Notes under the pieces: generated by a model | Seen by the model: the letters and a program-made list of their open reading frames with translations, nothing else | What the model was told of the DNA's origin: nothing | Database searches by the model: none | Assembly: GCA_018268035.1 (NCBI GenBank) | Contig: JAFDXI010000146.1 | Location: 55,280-119,279 of the forward strand | Origin: Bacteroidota bacterium | GTDB taxonomy: Bacteria; Bacteroidota; Bacteroidia; Chitinophagales; Chitinophagaceae | Reading direction: 5' to 3' | DNA: 64,000 bases | Made by a program: the position numbers and the translations under genes | Shown here: one piece after another, positions 28,070 to 35,667 of the stretch | How positions within the stretch are numbered: the stretch's first letter is position 1 | How the letters are laid out: the number at the start of each line of letters is the position of its first letter

Positions 28070-30700
28070 TCATGTCAACAGCCCGACATCTTCTTTTTCT
28101 TTTAATTCTTTAATAAAATCAAGCGCTTCTGACACCACATCACACATGATGGTTATAAGGCTGCCTGGCTTTGCATTTTTATAGGCAAACACGATTGCTT
28201 CCGGCTCTTTATAAATAATTTCAACAGGAATATCTTTTGTCTTGGCTTCATTAATTCCTACAACCAATAAATTCACAATTTCTTCTGCTGTCCTGCCACG
28301 TAGGTTCTTATCACAACGAATGATAATTTCATCAAAATATTTTGCAGATAACCTGCCCAGTTCTCTGATGTCATCATCCCTCCTGTCGCCTGTACCACTG
28401 ATGATTCCGATTTTCGGAGAGCCTTCCATTTTACTTACAAAATTTCCCAACAAATCAAGGCCTGCAGGGTTATGCGCAAAGTCAACGATGAACTTGCATT
28501 TCTTGAACTCAAAAATATTAAGCCTTCCCGGCGTCAAAGCAGGCGATGGTATGAAGGTGCTTAAACCCGTCCTGATATCTTCAATTGAAATTTCTCGGAA
28601 TAGATATGCTGCAAGCACAGCAGGCAAAGTGTTCATAATATTATGTAATGCTTTACCATCAAAAGTGATGGGTATATCAGTTACTTTCAACACGCGTATT
28701 TTCCATGTACCTTTTAAAATAGTGATATAACCATTCTCATAAACTGCAGCATAGCCACCCCCTTTGCAATGTCTTTTTATCCGCGGGTTATTTTCATCCA
28801 TACTAAATAAAGCTACATTACAGTTAAGCTCATCTTTCATATTATAAACCAGATCATCTTCTGCATTTAATATTGCAAAACCACCCGGCCTCACAGTTTC
28901 CGGCACCACACTTTTCACTCTTGCCATTTGCTCCAAAGTATTGATACCTGCAAGCCCCATGTGGTCTGCAGTAACATTGGTAACAATAGCAACATCACAT
29001 TTATCAAAAGCCAAACCTGCTTTCAATAAACCACCTCTTGCACATTCAAGCACAGCAAAATCAACCGTCGGATCGCTTAGTACAAACTTGGCACTTACAG
29101 GGCCTGTGCAATCACCTTTCATCATCAGTTGATTTTGGATATACACACCATCACTTGTTGTATAACCCACTTTTTTACCTGCTGTTTTACAGATATGCGC
29201 AGTCAGTCTTGTTGTAGTTGTTTTACCATTGGTGCCAGTAACTGCAATGATAGGTATCCTGCCATTACTGCCTTTTGGAAACAGCATATCTATAACAGGC
29301 TCTGCAGCATTACGAGGCAAACCATCAGAAGGCTCAACATGCATACGAAAACCCGGCGCTGCATTTACCTCAAGAATGGCTCCCCCATTTTCTGTGATAG
29401 GATGGCTGAGTTCTGGTGCCATAATATCAATGCCGCATATATCAAGCCCAATTATACGTGCAATGCGTTCTGCCATAAAAATATTTACAGGATGCACTTC
29501 ATCAGTAACATCTGTGGAAGTACCTCCGGTGGAAAGGTTGGCAGTGGGTTTCAGTAAAACGAGTTCACCTTTTGCAGGCACTGTCTCCAGCGTATATCCT
29601 TTTTCATCCAACATTTTTTGTGTGAACTGGTCAATGGTAATCTGTGTCAAAACTTTTTCGTGACCATAACCTCTACGAGGATCTTTGTTGGTTTCATCCA
29701 CCAGCCATTGAATGTTGTGTTCACCATCGCCTGTTACAGCAGCCGGCGTTCTCAAAGCAGCACAAATAAACTTATAATTTATCACCAGTACCCTGAAATC
29801 AAAGCCCACAATATATTTTTCCACTATCACACTTCTGCCATATTGTTTTGCGGCTTCCAATGCTTTTGTTGCCTGCTCCCATGTAGTAATATTAGTGGTA
29901 TTCCCTTTACCATGATTTCCATCAATGGGTTTTATTACTAAAGGATAACCATATTTATCAACAGCATCACGTAGCCCTGCTTCAGTACGAATGACAGTTC
30001 CTCTTGGTACAGGTATTTGTGCTGCATCCAACAGATTTTTTGTTTCTTCTTTATCGCCTGCTATATCAACAGCAATAGTTGAAGTAGTGCTTGCAATTGT
30101 TGCCCTGATTCTTTTTTGATGTACACCATAGCCCAACTGCACGAGGCTTTGTTTATTCAACCTGATAAAAGGTATGCCGCGTTTCACTGCTTCTTCCACT
30201 ATCGAACCAGTTGATGGACCCAGCCTTGTATCTTCTCTTATCTCACGCAACCGTTGTATGTCTTCACTTAAATCATATTCTTTGGCATCAATCAATGCTT
30301 GTGCAATACGAACTGATGCTTTTGCAGTATATACACCTGCATCTTCTTCCATATAATCAAACACAACAAAATATTCACCTTCTTTACCTGTACTCCTCGT
30401 ACGGCCAAAGCCACAATCCATACCGGCAAGTGTTTGCAGTTCCAACGCAATATGTTCTATCACGTGGCCCATCCATGTGCCTTCTTTTACACGGGAAAAA
30501 AATCCACCCGGCTTATCTTCACTGCAACGGTGCTCATAGAGGCTCGGCATCAAAACTTCCAGCCTTTCTAAAAAACCATCAATCGTGTTAGTAGGCCTTT
30601 GTTCCATTTCTTCCAGGTCAAGTTTCATCTGGATTAACTTAGGGCGGCGTACACTCCAGTAGTTCGGCCCTCTCATAATTTTTATTTCTTCAATCTTCAT
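28070..30700 (-). CDS. cphA: Cyanophycin synthetase
   Basis: The 876-residue protein has the CphA layout. An N-terminal domain comes first. An ATP-grasp domain follows at about residues 215-475 (YPLVIKPIDGNHGKGNTTN and AILEVNAAPGF). Last is a Mur-ligase-like domain from about residue 485 with Walker A VTGTNGKTTTTRL and the HNPAG motif of Mur ligases in DFAHNPAGLDLLG. CphA polymerises Asp and Arg into multi-L-arginyl-poly-L-aspartate, a nitrogen store. The usual hydrolase cphB is not next to it in this window. Confidence 0.93.
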   Translation of the reverse strand: MKIEEIKIMRGPNYWSVRRPKLIQMKLDLEEMEQRPTNTIDGFLERLEVLMPSLYEHRCSEDKPGGFFSRVKEGTWMGHVIEHIALELQTLAGMDCGFGRTRSTGKEGEYFVVFDYMEEDAGVYTAKASVRIAQALIDAKEYDLSEDIQRLREIREDTRLGPSTGSIVEEAVKRGIPFIRLNKQSLVQLGYGVHQKRIRATIASTTSTIAVDIAGDKEETKNLLDAAQIPVPRGTVIRTEAGLRDAVDKYGYPLVIKPIDGNHGKGNTTNITTWEQATKALEAAKQYGRSVIVEKYIVGFDFRVLVINYKFICAALRTPAAVTGDGEHNIQWLVDETNKDPRRGYGHEKVLTQITIDQFTQKMLDEKGYTLETVPAKGELVLLKPTANLSTGGTSTDVTDEVHPVNIFMAERIARIIGLDICGIDIMAPELSHPITENGGAILEVNAAPGFRMHVEPSDGLPRNAAEPVIDMLFPKGSNGRIPIIAVTGTNGKTTTTRLTAHICKTAGKKVGYTTSDGVYIQNQLMMKGDCTGPVSAKFVLSDPTVDFAVLECARGGLLKAGLAFDKCDVAIVTNVTADHMGLAGINTLEQMARVKSVVPETVRPGGFAILNAEDDLVYNMKDELNCNVALFSMDENNPRIKRHCKGGGYAAVYENGYITILKGTWKIRVLKVTDIPITFDGKALHNIMNTLPAVLAAYLFREISIEDIRTGLSTFIPSPALTPGRLNIFEFKKCKFIVDFAHNPAGLDLLGNFVSKMEGSPKIGIISGTGDRRDDDIRELGRLSAKYFDEIIIRCDKNLRGRTAEEIVNLLVVGINEAKTKDIPVEIIYKEPEAIVFAYKNAKPGSLITIMCDVVSEALDFIKELKEKEDVGLLT

Positions 30701-30996
30701 AAGCTTCGCTTATTTTTTTTGTAGTGAGCTGTGGAAAAATAATTATGCTTCGTTGCGACGCACACTGCAACTTCATTATGGCATTCATCTGCTGTCTGCT
30801 GTTCAACGTGTTTGCAATATATTATTATCTTGTCTAAACTCTGAGAATATTTTTTATAAAAATAATTACAGTGTTGATACTATATTCTATTAATAGAAAA
30901 TTGCAAATGTTGTTTTAATTAAAATCTATACTCCAACAAAACCTATCACATTTGCAACAAGCATTTATGAAATCCATAATGGGTGAAAGATTGTTA
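30701..30996. other. Intergenic region between RDD gene and cphA, no gene seen
   Basis: These 296 bp contain short alternating AT runs. No coding frame, terminator or clear promoter could be supported. The ATG of cphA is at 30700, and the RDD gene stop faces this region from the right. Confidence 0.4.
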
Positions 30997-31458
30997 TTAT
31001 ATTCTTGTATCAGTTTTTTTGATATCAATAACACAGGTCTTCGACCATGTATCATGCCAGGGATGGCCGCCAAAAGCGCTAAAGGGTTCAAAAGGAACAA
31101 TACGGCAAAGTGAACGGATTAAAACGGTTTTCGCATCCATTTCACTACCATCAATATTTACAGCTTTTGTACCCGATACATATTTCCCGATGGTGCGGCC
31201 TTTTAATCCTATTTCAAAGAGAAAATACAACACCACGAAAATCATGTAAGAGATAAAAAGATTAGTGAGCAAAATAGAATATGAGTTATAGACATTAAAC
31301 ATATTTGCGCCTATTGAAAATATATCTTTAACAAAACCGGCAATAATATTAAAAATTATTACATCAATAAGGTAGTTTACAAAACGCTGTCCTGTTGTTG
31401 CATAAACAGGTACAAATTCCATTTCGGATAATAGGGATTGTTGTTCCATAATTGACAA
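30997..31458 (-). CDS. RDD-family membrane protein
   Basis: The 153-residue protein contains an RDD domain with hydrophobic helices: QRFVNYLIDVIIFNIIAGF, a second helix at about 55-80 (LLTNLFISYMIFVVLYFLFE), then the motif GLKGRTIGKYVSGTKAV. The last part carries RSLCRIVPFEPFS. RDD proteins are small membrane proteins of uncertain role, sometimes linked with cation/proton exchange. It stands alone upstream of cphA on the same strand. Confidence 0.85.
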   Translation of the reverse strand: MSIMEQQSLLSEMEFVPVYATTGQRFVNYLIDVIIFNIIAGFVKDIFSIGANMFNVYNSYSILLTNLFISYMIFVVLYFLFEIGLKGRTIGKYVSGTKAVNIDGSEMDAKTVLIRSLCRIVPFEPFSAFGGHPWHDTWSKTCVIDIKKTDTRI

Positions 31459-31512
31459 TTAGTTTAGGACACAATAGTAATAAAAAAAAATAAAGAAGGA
31501 TTATTATAATCT

Positions 31513-31638
31513 ATCATTGTTGTCCGATTAAAATTATTCAAAATAGCTGAAACCCTTTGCCAGTAAGGGTTCTAAGTCCGCCATAGGCGGATGAGGTCCT
31601 GAAAAGCAAAGGGTTATCATATTTAGTCGGACAACTAT
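31513..31638 (-). repeat. Structured 126-bp repeat, copy 1 (MITE-like)
   Basis: This 126-bp element has a second copy at 43686-43811 in inverted orientation, matching at 116 of 126 positions with no gaps. Ends carry GTTGTCCGA-type inverted repeats (31519-31526 and 31628-31635). Inside, AACCCTTTGC (31551-31560) pairs with GCAAAGGGTT (31606-31615), and the apex is the hairpin TCCGCC-ATA-GGCGGA (31577-31591). The whole element can therefore fold into one long stem-loop. It has no coding capacity. The strand sign only marks orientation relative to copy 2. The rest of the 425-bp gap (31459-31883) shows no gene. Confidence 0.75.
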
Positions 31639-31883
31639 AATAATCTATAATAATCTGGCAACAACTGGATACTCTATACTTAAAAATATTTTCAATGTTG
31701 GTTCAAAACCTGCATAGCGGGTGATATGATTATGATATCAAACCATTTTCAAAACAAAAAACCGATAGGTAGGGTTACATATTTTTAAAATAGATTTTAT
31801 GTTCTTTATCATTTTTTATTATTTACTTTTTAAAATCATTTCATCCCTACGGTGGTTATTCCAAAACAAGAATATTAAATACG

Positions 31884-32783
31884 TTATTTGATAATCTTCC
31901 GAATCTTATTTGCATTTTCAATCAGTTCTGTGAGAAAAGCAACATTTTCTTTTTCAAGGCTTGCTTTGAATTTCCTTAACTGTGTGATGTGTTCATTTAA
32001 AACATCCAAAACATTTTCCCTGTTCTGCATAAACACCGGCACCCACATGGATGCTGCACTCTTTGCTAAACGTACAGTGCTTTCAAAACCACCACCGGAT
32101 AATTCAAAAATTGCTTCTTCTTCTTTTTCTTTTTCCAAAACTGTATTTGCCAATGCAAAAGAAGTGATATGTGATATATGACTCACATAAGCAGCATGCA
32201 CATCATGGTTTTCAGAATCCATAAACACGATATTCATGCCAAACCTTCTGTAGATATCTTCAACAATTTTTACTGCTTTTTCATCAGACCTTTCTACATC
32301 ACAAATCACGCAAGCACGTCCCGCAAAAGCGCCATGCACTGCCGCTTCAGGACCACTGTATTCTGTACCCCACATCGGATGTGTTGATATAAAATGTTTA
32401 CGCATTGGATGGTTTTTAACCGCTTCACTCAACGCGAATTTTGTAGAACCCGCATCTGCCACAATTTGTTTGTCGTTGATGATATCCAAAATTTCCAATA
32501 CTACTGGAATTGTAACATTTACAGGAATTGCAACATAAATAAATTCGCTTTTTTGTACCGCTTCTCTTAAAGGAAGCGCTTCATCAATAATTCCAAGTTC
32601 CAATGCTTTTTGTGAAGTACCATCAGTCTTACTAACTCCAATAATATGCTTAGCAATTTTTTTTTCTTTTAAAGCCAATGCAAAAGAGCCACTTATCAAA
32701 CCCACGCCTACCACTGTGACCGTATTAAAAATTTCTTTTTTTAAATGCACATTTAAATCTTCATGGCCATTTTCGTTTTTCAT
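31884..32783 (-). CDS. tyrA: Prephenate dehydrogenase
   Basis: The 299-residue enzyme converts prephenate to 4-hydroxyphenylpyruvate, the committed step to tyrosine. It has the Rossmann motif VVGVGLISGSFALAL and the prephenate-binding HPMWGTEYSGPEAA region with the catalytic His. There is no fused chorismate mutase. It is the third gene of the leftward pheA-aminotransferase-tyrA operon, 117 bp after the aminotransferase. That larger gap might hold an internal promoter, but none was identified. Confidence 0.93.
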   Translation of the reverse strand: MKNENGHEDLNVHLKKEIFNTVTVVGVGLISGSFALALKEKKIAKHIIGVSKTDGTSQKALELGIIDEALPLREAVQKSEFIYVAIPVNVTIPVVLEILDIINDKQIVADAGSTKFALSEAVKNHPMRKHFISTHPMWGTEYSGPEAAVHGAFAGRACVICDVERSDEKAVKIVEDIYRRFGMNIVFMDSENHDVHAAYVSHISHITSFALANTVLEKEKEEEAIFELSGGGFESTVRLAKSAASMWVPVFMQNRENVLDVLNEHITQLRKFKASLEKENVAFLTELIENANKIRKIIK

Positions 32784-32900
32784 TCTTATATCTGTATTTT
32801 AATTTATTCGAATCCAACTATACATGTATATCCTCTTTACATTATAAAATTTTCATGCACTTTTTCTTTCTTATAATCCTTAAAATAAATTTATATTAAC

Positions 32901-34073
32901 CTACAATTTTATTCTTTCAATCGCTTCGCTGATCTTTTCTTCAGATGCACACAAGCTAATTCTGATATAATTATCACCACCATTTCCAAATATTCCGCCA
33001 GGGGTTAAGAACACATTATAGTCATACAAAATTTTATCTGTCAAGGCATACCCATTATCATAATGTTCTGGGATTTTTGCCCACATAAACATACCGGCTT
33101 GTTGGTTTGAATAAGTGCAATTTAATTTATCCAGCAATTCTATCACTTTAGCCCTTCTCCTTTTATACACTGCATTAACTTCATCATACCATACTTTTGG
33201 CAATGATAATGCTTTGGCTGCAGCCAGTTGTACAGGCAAAAACATCCCACTATCCATATTACTTTTAAACCTGAGGACTTCATTTATTTTTTGTTGAGCA
33301 CCACACAATACACCTATTCTCCACCCGGCCATATTATGTGATTTACTAAGTGAGTTCAACTCCAAAGCAATTTCCTTTGCACCATCAACGCTTAAAATAC
33401 TTTGAGGTGTTTCATTCAGAATAAAACTATAAGGGTTATCATGACAAATAATGATGTTATGTTTTTTCCCGAATGCAATAATTTTTTCAAACAATTCTTT
33501 TGAAGCAGGCTGGCCAGTAGGCATCTGAGGATAATTCATCCATAAACCTTTGATACCATGCAATGAAGATTGAGAAGCATCCTGTACAAGTTTTTCTAAC
33601 TGGTTCAAATCCAGCCAGTAGTTATTTTCTTCTTTTAAATCATACAACAAAGGAGTTGCACCAGAAAGTTTTACTGCACTTGCATAAGTAGGATAACCCG
33701 GATTGGGTATTAACACCACATCACCTTCTTCGAAATAAGTCATACAAATATGCATAATACCTTCCTTACTGCCGATCAAAGGCAAAATTTCTGTATCTGC
33801 ATTTAATTCTACCTGATACCATTGCCTGTACCAGTTAGCAAAAGCATCTCGTAACACCGGTGAGCCTTTATAGTTTTGGTATCCATGTACATTTGGCTTT
33901 GCACTTTCCACCTGCAATGTTTTTATTACATCTGGATGTGGAGGCTGGTCCGGGCTACCGATTCCAAGGTTGATAATATTCCTGCCTTGTTTATTCAGTT
34001 CATCAATTTCCCTCAGCTTTTTAGAAAAATAATATTCTGTAACGATACTCACTCTTTTTGCTGTAGTTGTCAT
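32901..34073 (-). CDS. Class I/II aminotransferase of the aromatic operon
   Basis: The protein of about 390 residues is a PLP-dependent fold-type I aminotransferase. The PLP Lys is in SLSKSHNMAGWRIG, and NLGIGSPDQPPHP and YPTYASAVKLSGA are family-typical. Placed between pheA and tyrA, it most likely amidates phenylpyruvate and 4-hydroxyphenylpyruvate in the sense of transamination to Phe and Tyr, although LL-diaminopimelate-type or aspartate aminotransferase roles are possible. ATG 34073 (MTTTAKRVS) is preferred over the open frame start at 34097. Confidence 0.88.
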   Translation of the reverse strand: MTTTAKRVSIVTEYYFSKKLREIDELNKQGRNIINLGIGSPDQPPHPDVIKTLQVESAKPNVHGYQNYKGSPVLRDAFANWYRQWYQVELNADTEILPLIGSKEGIMHICMTYFEEGDVVLIPNPGYPTYASAVKLSGATPLLYDLKEENNYWLDLNQLEKLVQDASQSSLHGIKGLWMNYPQMPTGQPASKELFEKIIAFGKKHNIIICHDNPYSFILNETPQSILSVDGAKEIALELNSLSKSHNMAGWRIGVLCGAQQKINEVLRFKSNMDSGMFLPVQLAAAKALSLPKVWYDEVNAVYKRRRAKVIELLDKLNCTYSNQQAGMFMWAKIPEHYDNGYALTDKILYDYNVFLTPGGIFGNGGDNYIRISLCASEEKISEAIERIKL

Positions 34074-34130
34074 AAGAAATATTTTATCAATGTTCAATTT
34101 TTCAAAAATGAAATGATATAGATGTTTATA

Positions 34131-34970
34131 TTAATCCAGTCTTTTCAACTTTCCATTTCTATAAACACCATAAATCTTTAAATAAATTGTTGATGCCTTT
34201 ATATCCTCAATAACATTTTTAAACTGAGCCATATTATCAAATTCAAGGTCAGCATGAAAACTGTATCTAAAATTGCTTCCTGGTATTGGGAAACTTTGTA
34301 GTTTACTAAGATTTACATCTGCTTCTGCTATTTTAGTAAGTACTTTAGCAAGGCTGCCCTTAGTGTGATCAGTATGAAAATTAATGGATGCTTTATTGGC
34401 ATTGGGCACTGGTTCAGCATGGCTTGTTTTTTCCAACACCAAAAACCTTGTATAATTATTTCTCATTGTATGAATATTGGGTGCGATTAGTTTCAGATCA
34501 AATAACTCTGCAGCAAGTTTGCTTGCTATTGCTGCAATATGTTTGCTTTTATGTTGTGCTATATGCTTAGCGCTTAAAGCTGTGTCTTCAGTTTCTATCA
34601 GCTTCCAGTTAAATTGTTCAAGATAATCTGTACACTGCAGCAATGCCATAGGGTGAGAATGTACTTCACGTATATCTTCCAGTCGAACACCTTTGTTCAC
34701 CAACAGGTTTTGGTCAATCTGTAAATACACTTCACCAATGATAGTTAAGTTACTTTTTTGCAATAAACCATAATTGGGTAAGATGCTACCGGCAATTGAA
34801 TTTTCTATTGCCATCATTCCTTTGCCATCATCATTTTTTACAATTGTTTTCTTGATAAGCTCGCTAAAGGTTGCGCAAGGCATTACTTCAGTTTCTTTTC
34901 CAAAAAACCTGAGTGCAGCTACCTGGTGAAAACTTCCTTCATAACCCTGAATAAAGACCTTATGTTTCAT
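34131..34970 (-). CDS. pheA: Prephenate dehydratase with ACT domain
   Basis: The 279-residue enzyme converts prephenate to phenylpyruvate. The catalytic domain runs to about residue 185, with the signature NNYTRFLVLEK containing the essential Thr-Arg-Phe. The ACT domain follows (ASINFHTDHTKGSLAKVLTKI). The E-S-R-P motif that binds Phe in the enteric enzymes reads LQSFP here, a variant I associate with Bacteroidota. It is monofunctional: no chorismate mutase domain is present. It heads the operon and has an attenuator in front of it (34993-35150). Confidence 0.94.
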   Translation of the reverse strand: MKHKVFIQGYEGSFHQVAALRFFGKETEVMPCATFSELIKKTIVKNDDGKGMMAIENSIAGSILPNYGLLQKSNLTIIGEVYLQIDQNLLVNKGVRLEDIREVHSHPMALLQCTDYLEQFNWKLIETEDTALSAKHIAQHKSKHIAAIASKLAAELFDLKLIAPNIHTMRNNYTRFLVLEKTSHAEPVPNANKASINFHTDHTKGSLAKVLTKIAEADVNLSKLQSFPIPGSNFRYSFHADLEFDNMAQFKNVIEDIKASTIYLKIYGVYRNGKLKRLD

Positions 34971-34992
34971 CGATTATTTTTAAAATAAAATC

Positions 34993-35024
34993 AAAAAAAA
35001 TCCCGGCCATGTTAAGCCGGGATT
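34993..35024 (-). terminator. Leader terminator of the pheA attenuator
   Basis: On the minus strand AATCCCGGC (35024-35016) and GCCGGGATT (35007-34999) form a perfect 9-bp stem with an 8-nt loop, followed by eight T. It lies 22 bp before the pheA ATG and after the Phe/Tyr-rich leader ORF, so it would stop transcription before the structural genes. The CCCGG of its 5' arm can instead pair with CCGGG at the end of the leader ORF (35057-35053), with the TTTATG-ATG-CATAAA hairpin (35031-35045) between, giving an anti-terminator. Confidence 0.85.
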
Positions 35025-35049
35025 CAGTTATTTATGATGCATAAACACA

Positions 35050-35112
35050 TTACCCGGTCTTTCCTTTAAAATAAAAGAAAAAATAAAAGGTATGTGTAAA
35101 TGTATTCGCCAT
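35050..35112 (-). CDS. Phe/Tyr-rich leader peptide of the pheA operon
   Basis: This 20-codon ORF (ATG 35112, TAA 35052-35050) reads M-A-N-T-F-T-H-T-F-Y-F-F-F-Y-F-K-G-K-T-G. Six Phe and two Tyr in 20 residues, seven of them within residues 9-15, is the pattern of an amino acid sensing leader such as enteric pheL. It starts only 7 nt after a near-consensus promoter and ends 26 nt before the terminator stem. The stop codon directly follows the GGG that can pair with the terminator arm. The function is inferred; no translation evidence can be had from sequence. Confidence 0.8.
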   Translation of the reverse strand: MANTFTHTFYFFFYFKGKTG

Positions 35113-35119
35113 CGTGTGT

Positions 35120-35150
35120 CAAAAGTAACAGTAAGAAATATTTTTTCAAA
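35120..35150 (-). promoter_or_regulatory. pheA operon promoter
   Basis: The minus strand has TTTG (35150-35147), a 19-nt spacer and TACTTTTG (35127-35120), which matches the Bacteroidota housekeeping promoter TTTG-N19-TANNTTTG at every position. Transcription should begin close to 35115, so the leader ORF would be almost leaderless. Confidence 0.75.
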
Positions 35151-35183
35151 GGATTGTCTGGATAAAAATTTCTCACATAAAAG

Positions 35184-35213
35184 AAAAAAGCCCCCCCGTA
35201 GAAACGGAACGGC
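35184..35213 (-). terminator. Intrinsic terminator between small lipoprotein and pheA leader
   Basis: The minus strand has GCCGTTCCGT, a TTCT loop and ACGGGGGGGC, which pair with two G-T pairs and one mismatch, followed by six T. It should end the transcript coming from the lipoprotein gene or the candidate RNA upstream, isolating the pheA promoter. Confidence 0.7.
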
Positions 35214-35300
35214 CTCTAACGATTGCTTGCCATAATGAAAATTCTTTCCACTAAACTCCCGGCGCAATCTACCACCTCTTTTCAACTTCACCGAGTTTAG
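35184..35300 (-). ncRNA. Candidate structured RNA with possible pseudoknot
   Basis: This stretch is richer in G and C than its surroundings and holds several pairings on the minus strand. CTAAACTC (35300-35293) pairs with GAGTTTAG (35258-35251), eight perfect pairs. GATTGC in the loop of that stem (35269-35264) can pair with GCAATC downstream (35226-35221), which would make a pseudoknot. It ends in the terminator at 35184-35213. Possible explanations are a small RNA, a 3' untranslated region of the lipoprotein mRNA, or a Bacteroidota 6S-type RNA. I could not match it to a known family and no promoter directly upstream was found. Confidence 0.3.
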
Positions 35301-35317
35301 TTATCTGTGCTAACTAA

Positions 35318-35524
35318 TTATTTTTTTGTAGAATCAACAACAGCTTTTGCAGCTGAGTCAACAACTTTTGCAGCTGAATCAACAGTAGCAGCAGCTGAAT
35401 CAACAGTAGCGCCAGCAGATTCCATAGTAGTACTTGCAGAAGAATCTGTAGATGTTGTGTCTGTAGAACCACTGTTACAAGCGGCAAAAATGCCAATTGC
35501 TAAAACGATCAATAACTTTTTCAT
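35318..35524 (-). CDS. Small Ala/Ser-rich lipoprotein
   Basis: The 68-residue protein has a lipoprotein signal (LLIVLAIGIFAACNS with lipobox FAAC). The mature part is low complexity: a Thr/Ser stretch and then four tandem units of about seven residues of the type VDSAAAT, VDSAAKV, VDSAAKAV. Heptad-like spacing of Val and Ala suggests a helix, as in murein-type lipoproteins, but no function is known. It is divergent from the ECF sigma gene. Confidence 0.8.
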   Translation of the reverse strand: MKKLLIVLAIGIFAACNSGSTDTTSTDSSASTTMESAGATVDSAAATVDSAAKVVDSAAKAVVDSTKK

Positions 35525-35578
35525 TTGTTTGTGTTTTTTGTGATGTAATTTTCGAATTAATACCAGAATATGAAGAAG

Positions 35579-35634
35579 GTAACCCTGTATAAAAGAATTT
35601 TTTTTTATAAATTCTAAAATTTTTTTTGGGTTAC
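35579..35634. promoter_or_regulatory. Compound inverted repeat in lipoprotein/ECF sigma divergent region
   Basis: GTAACCC (35579-35585) and GGGTTAC (35628-35634) enclose a second inverted repeat AGAATTT (35594-35600) and AAATTCT (35609-35615). The pair is nested and lies 34 bp before the sigma start codon. It could be an operator or the 5' hairpin of an mRNA. Confidence 0.35.
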
Positions 35635-35667
35635 TTTTACCGTATTTAGGTATTAAAAATTAAGCAG

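Noticed and set aside
28242..29663. Several 140-160-codon frames antisense to cphA
   Set aside because: cphA is a complete, well conserved gene, and the opposite frames have no domain or start site support.
35028..35291. Phe-rich 87-codon frame overlapping the pheA leader
   Set aside because: It runs through the candidate RNA, its terminator and the promoter in a frame different from the leader peptide. The Phe richness comes from AT-rich T tracts. The 20-codon ORF fits the promoter and terminator much better.
35298..35331. Rightward terminator-like hairpin TTAGTTA/TAACTAA followed by T
   Set aside because: No rightward gene ends here. It is more likely part of the leftward structured region or chance.
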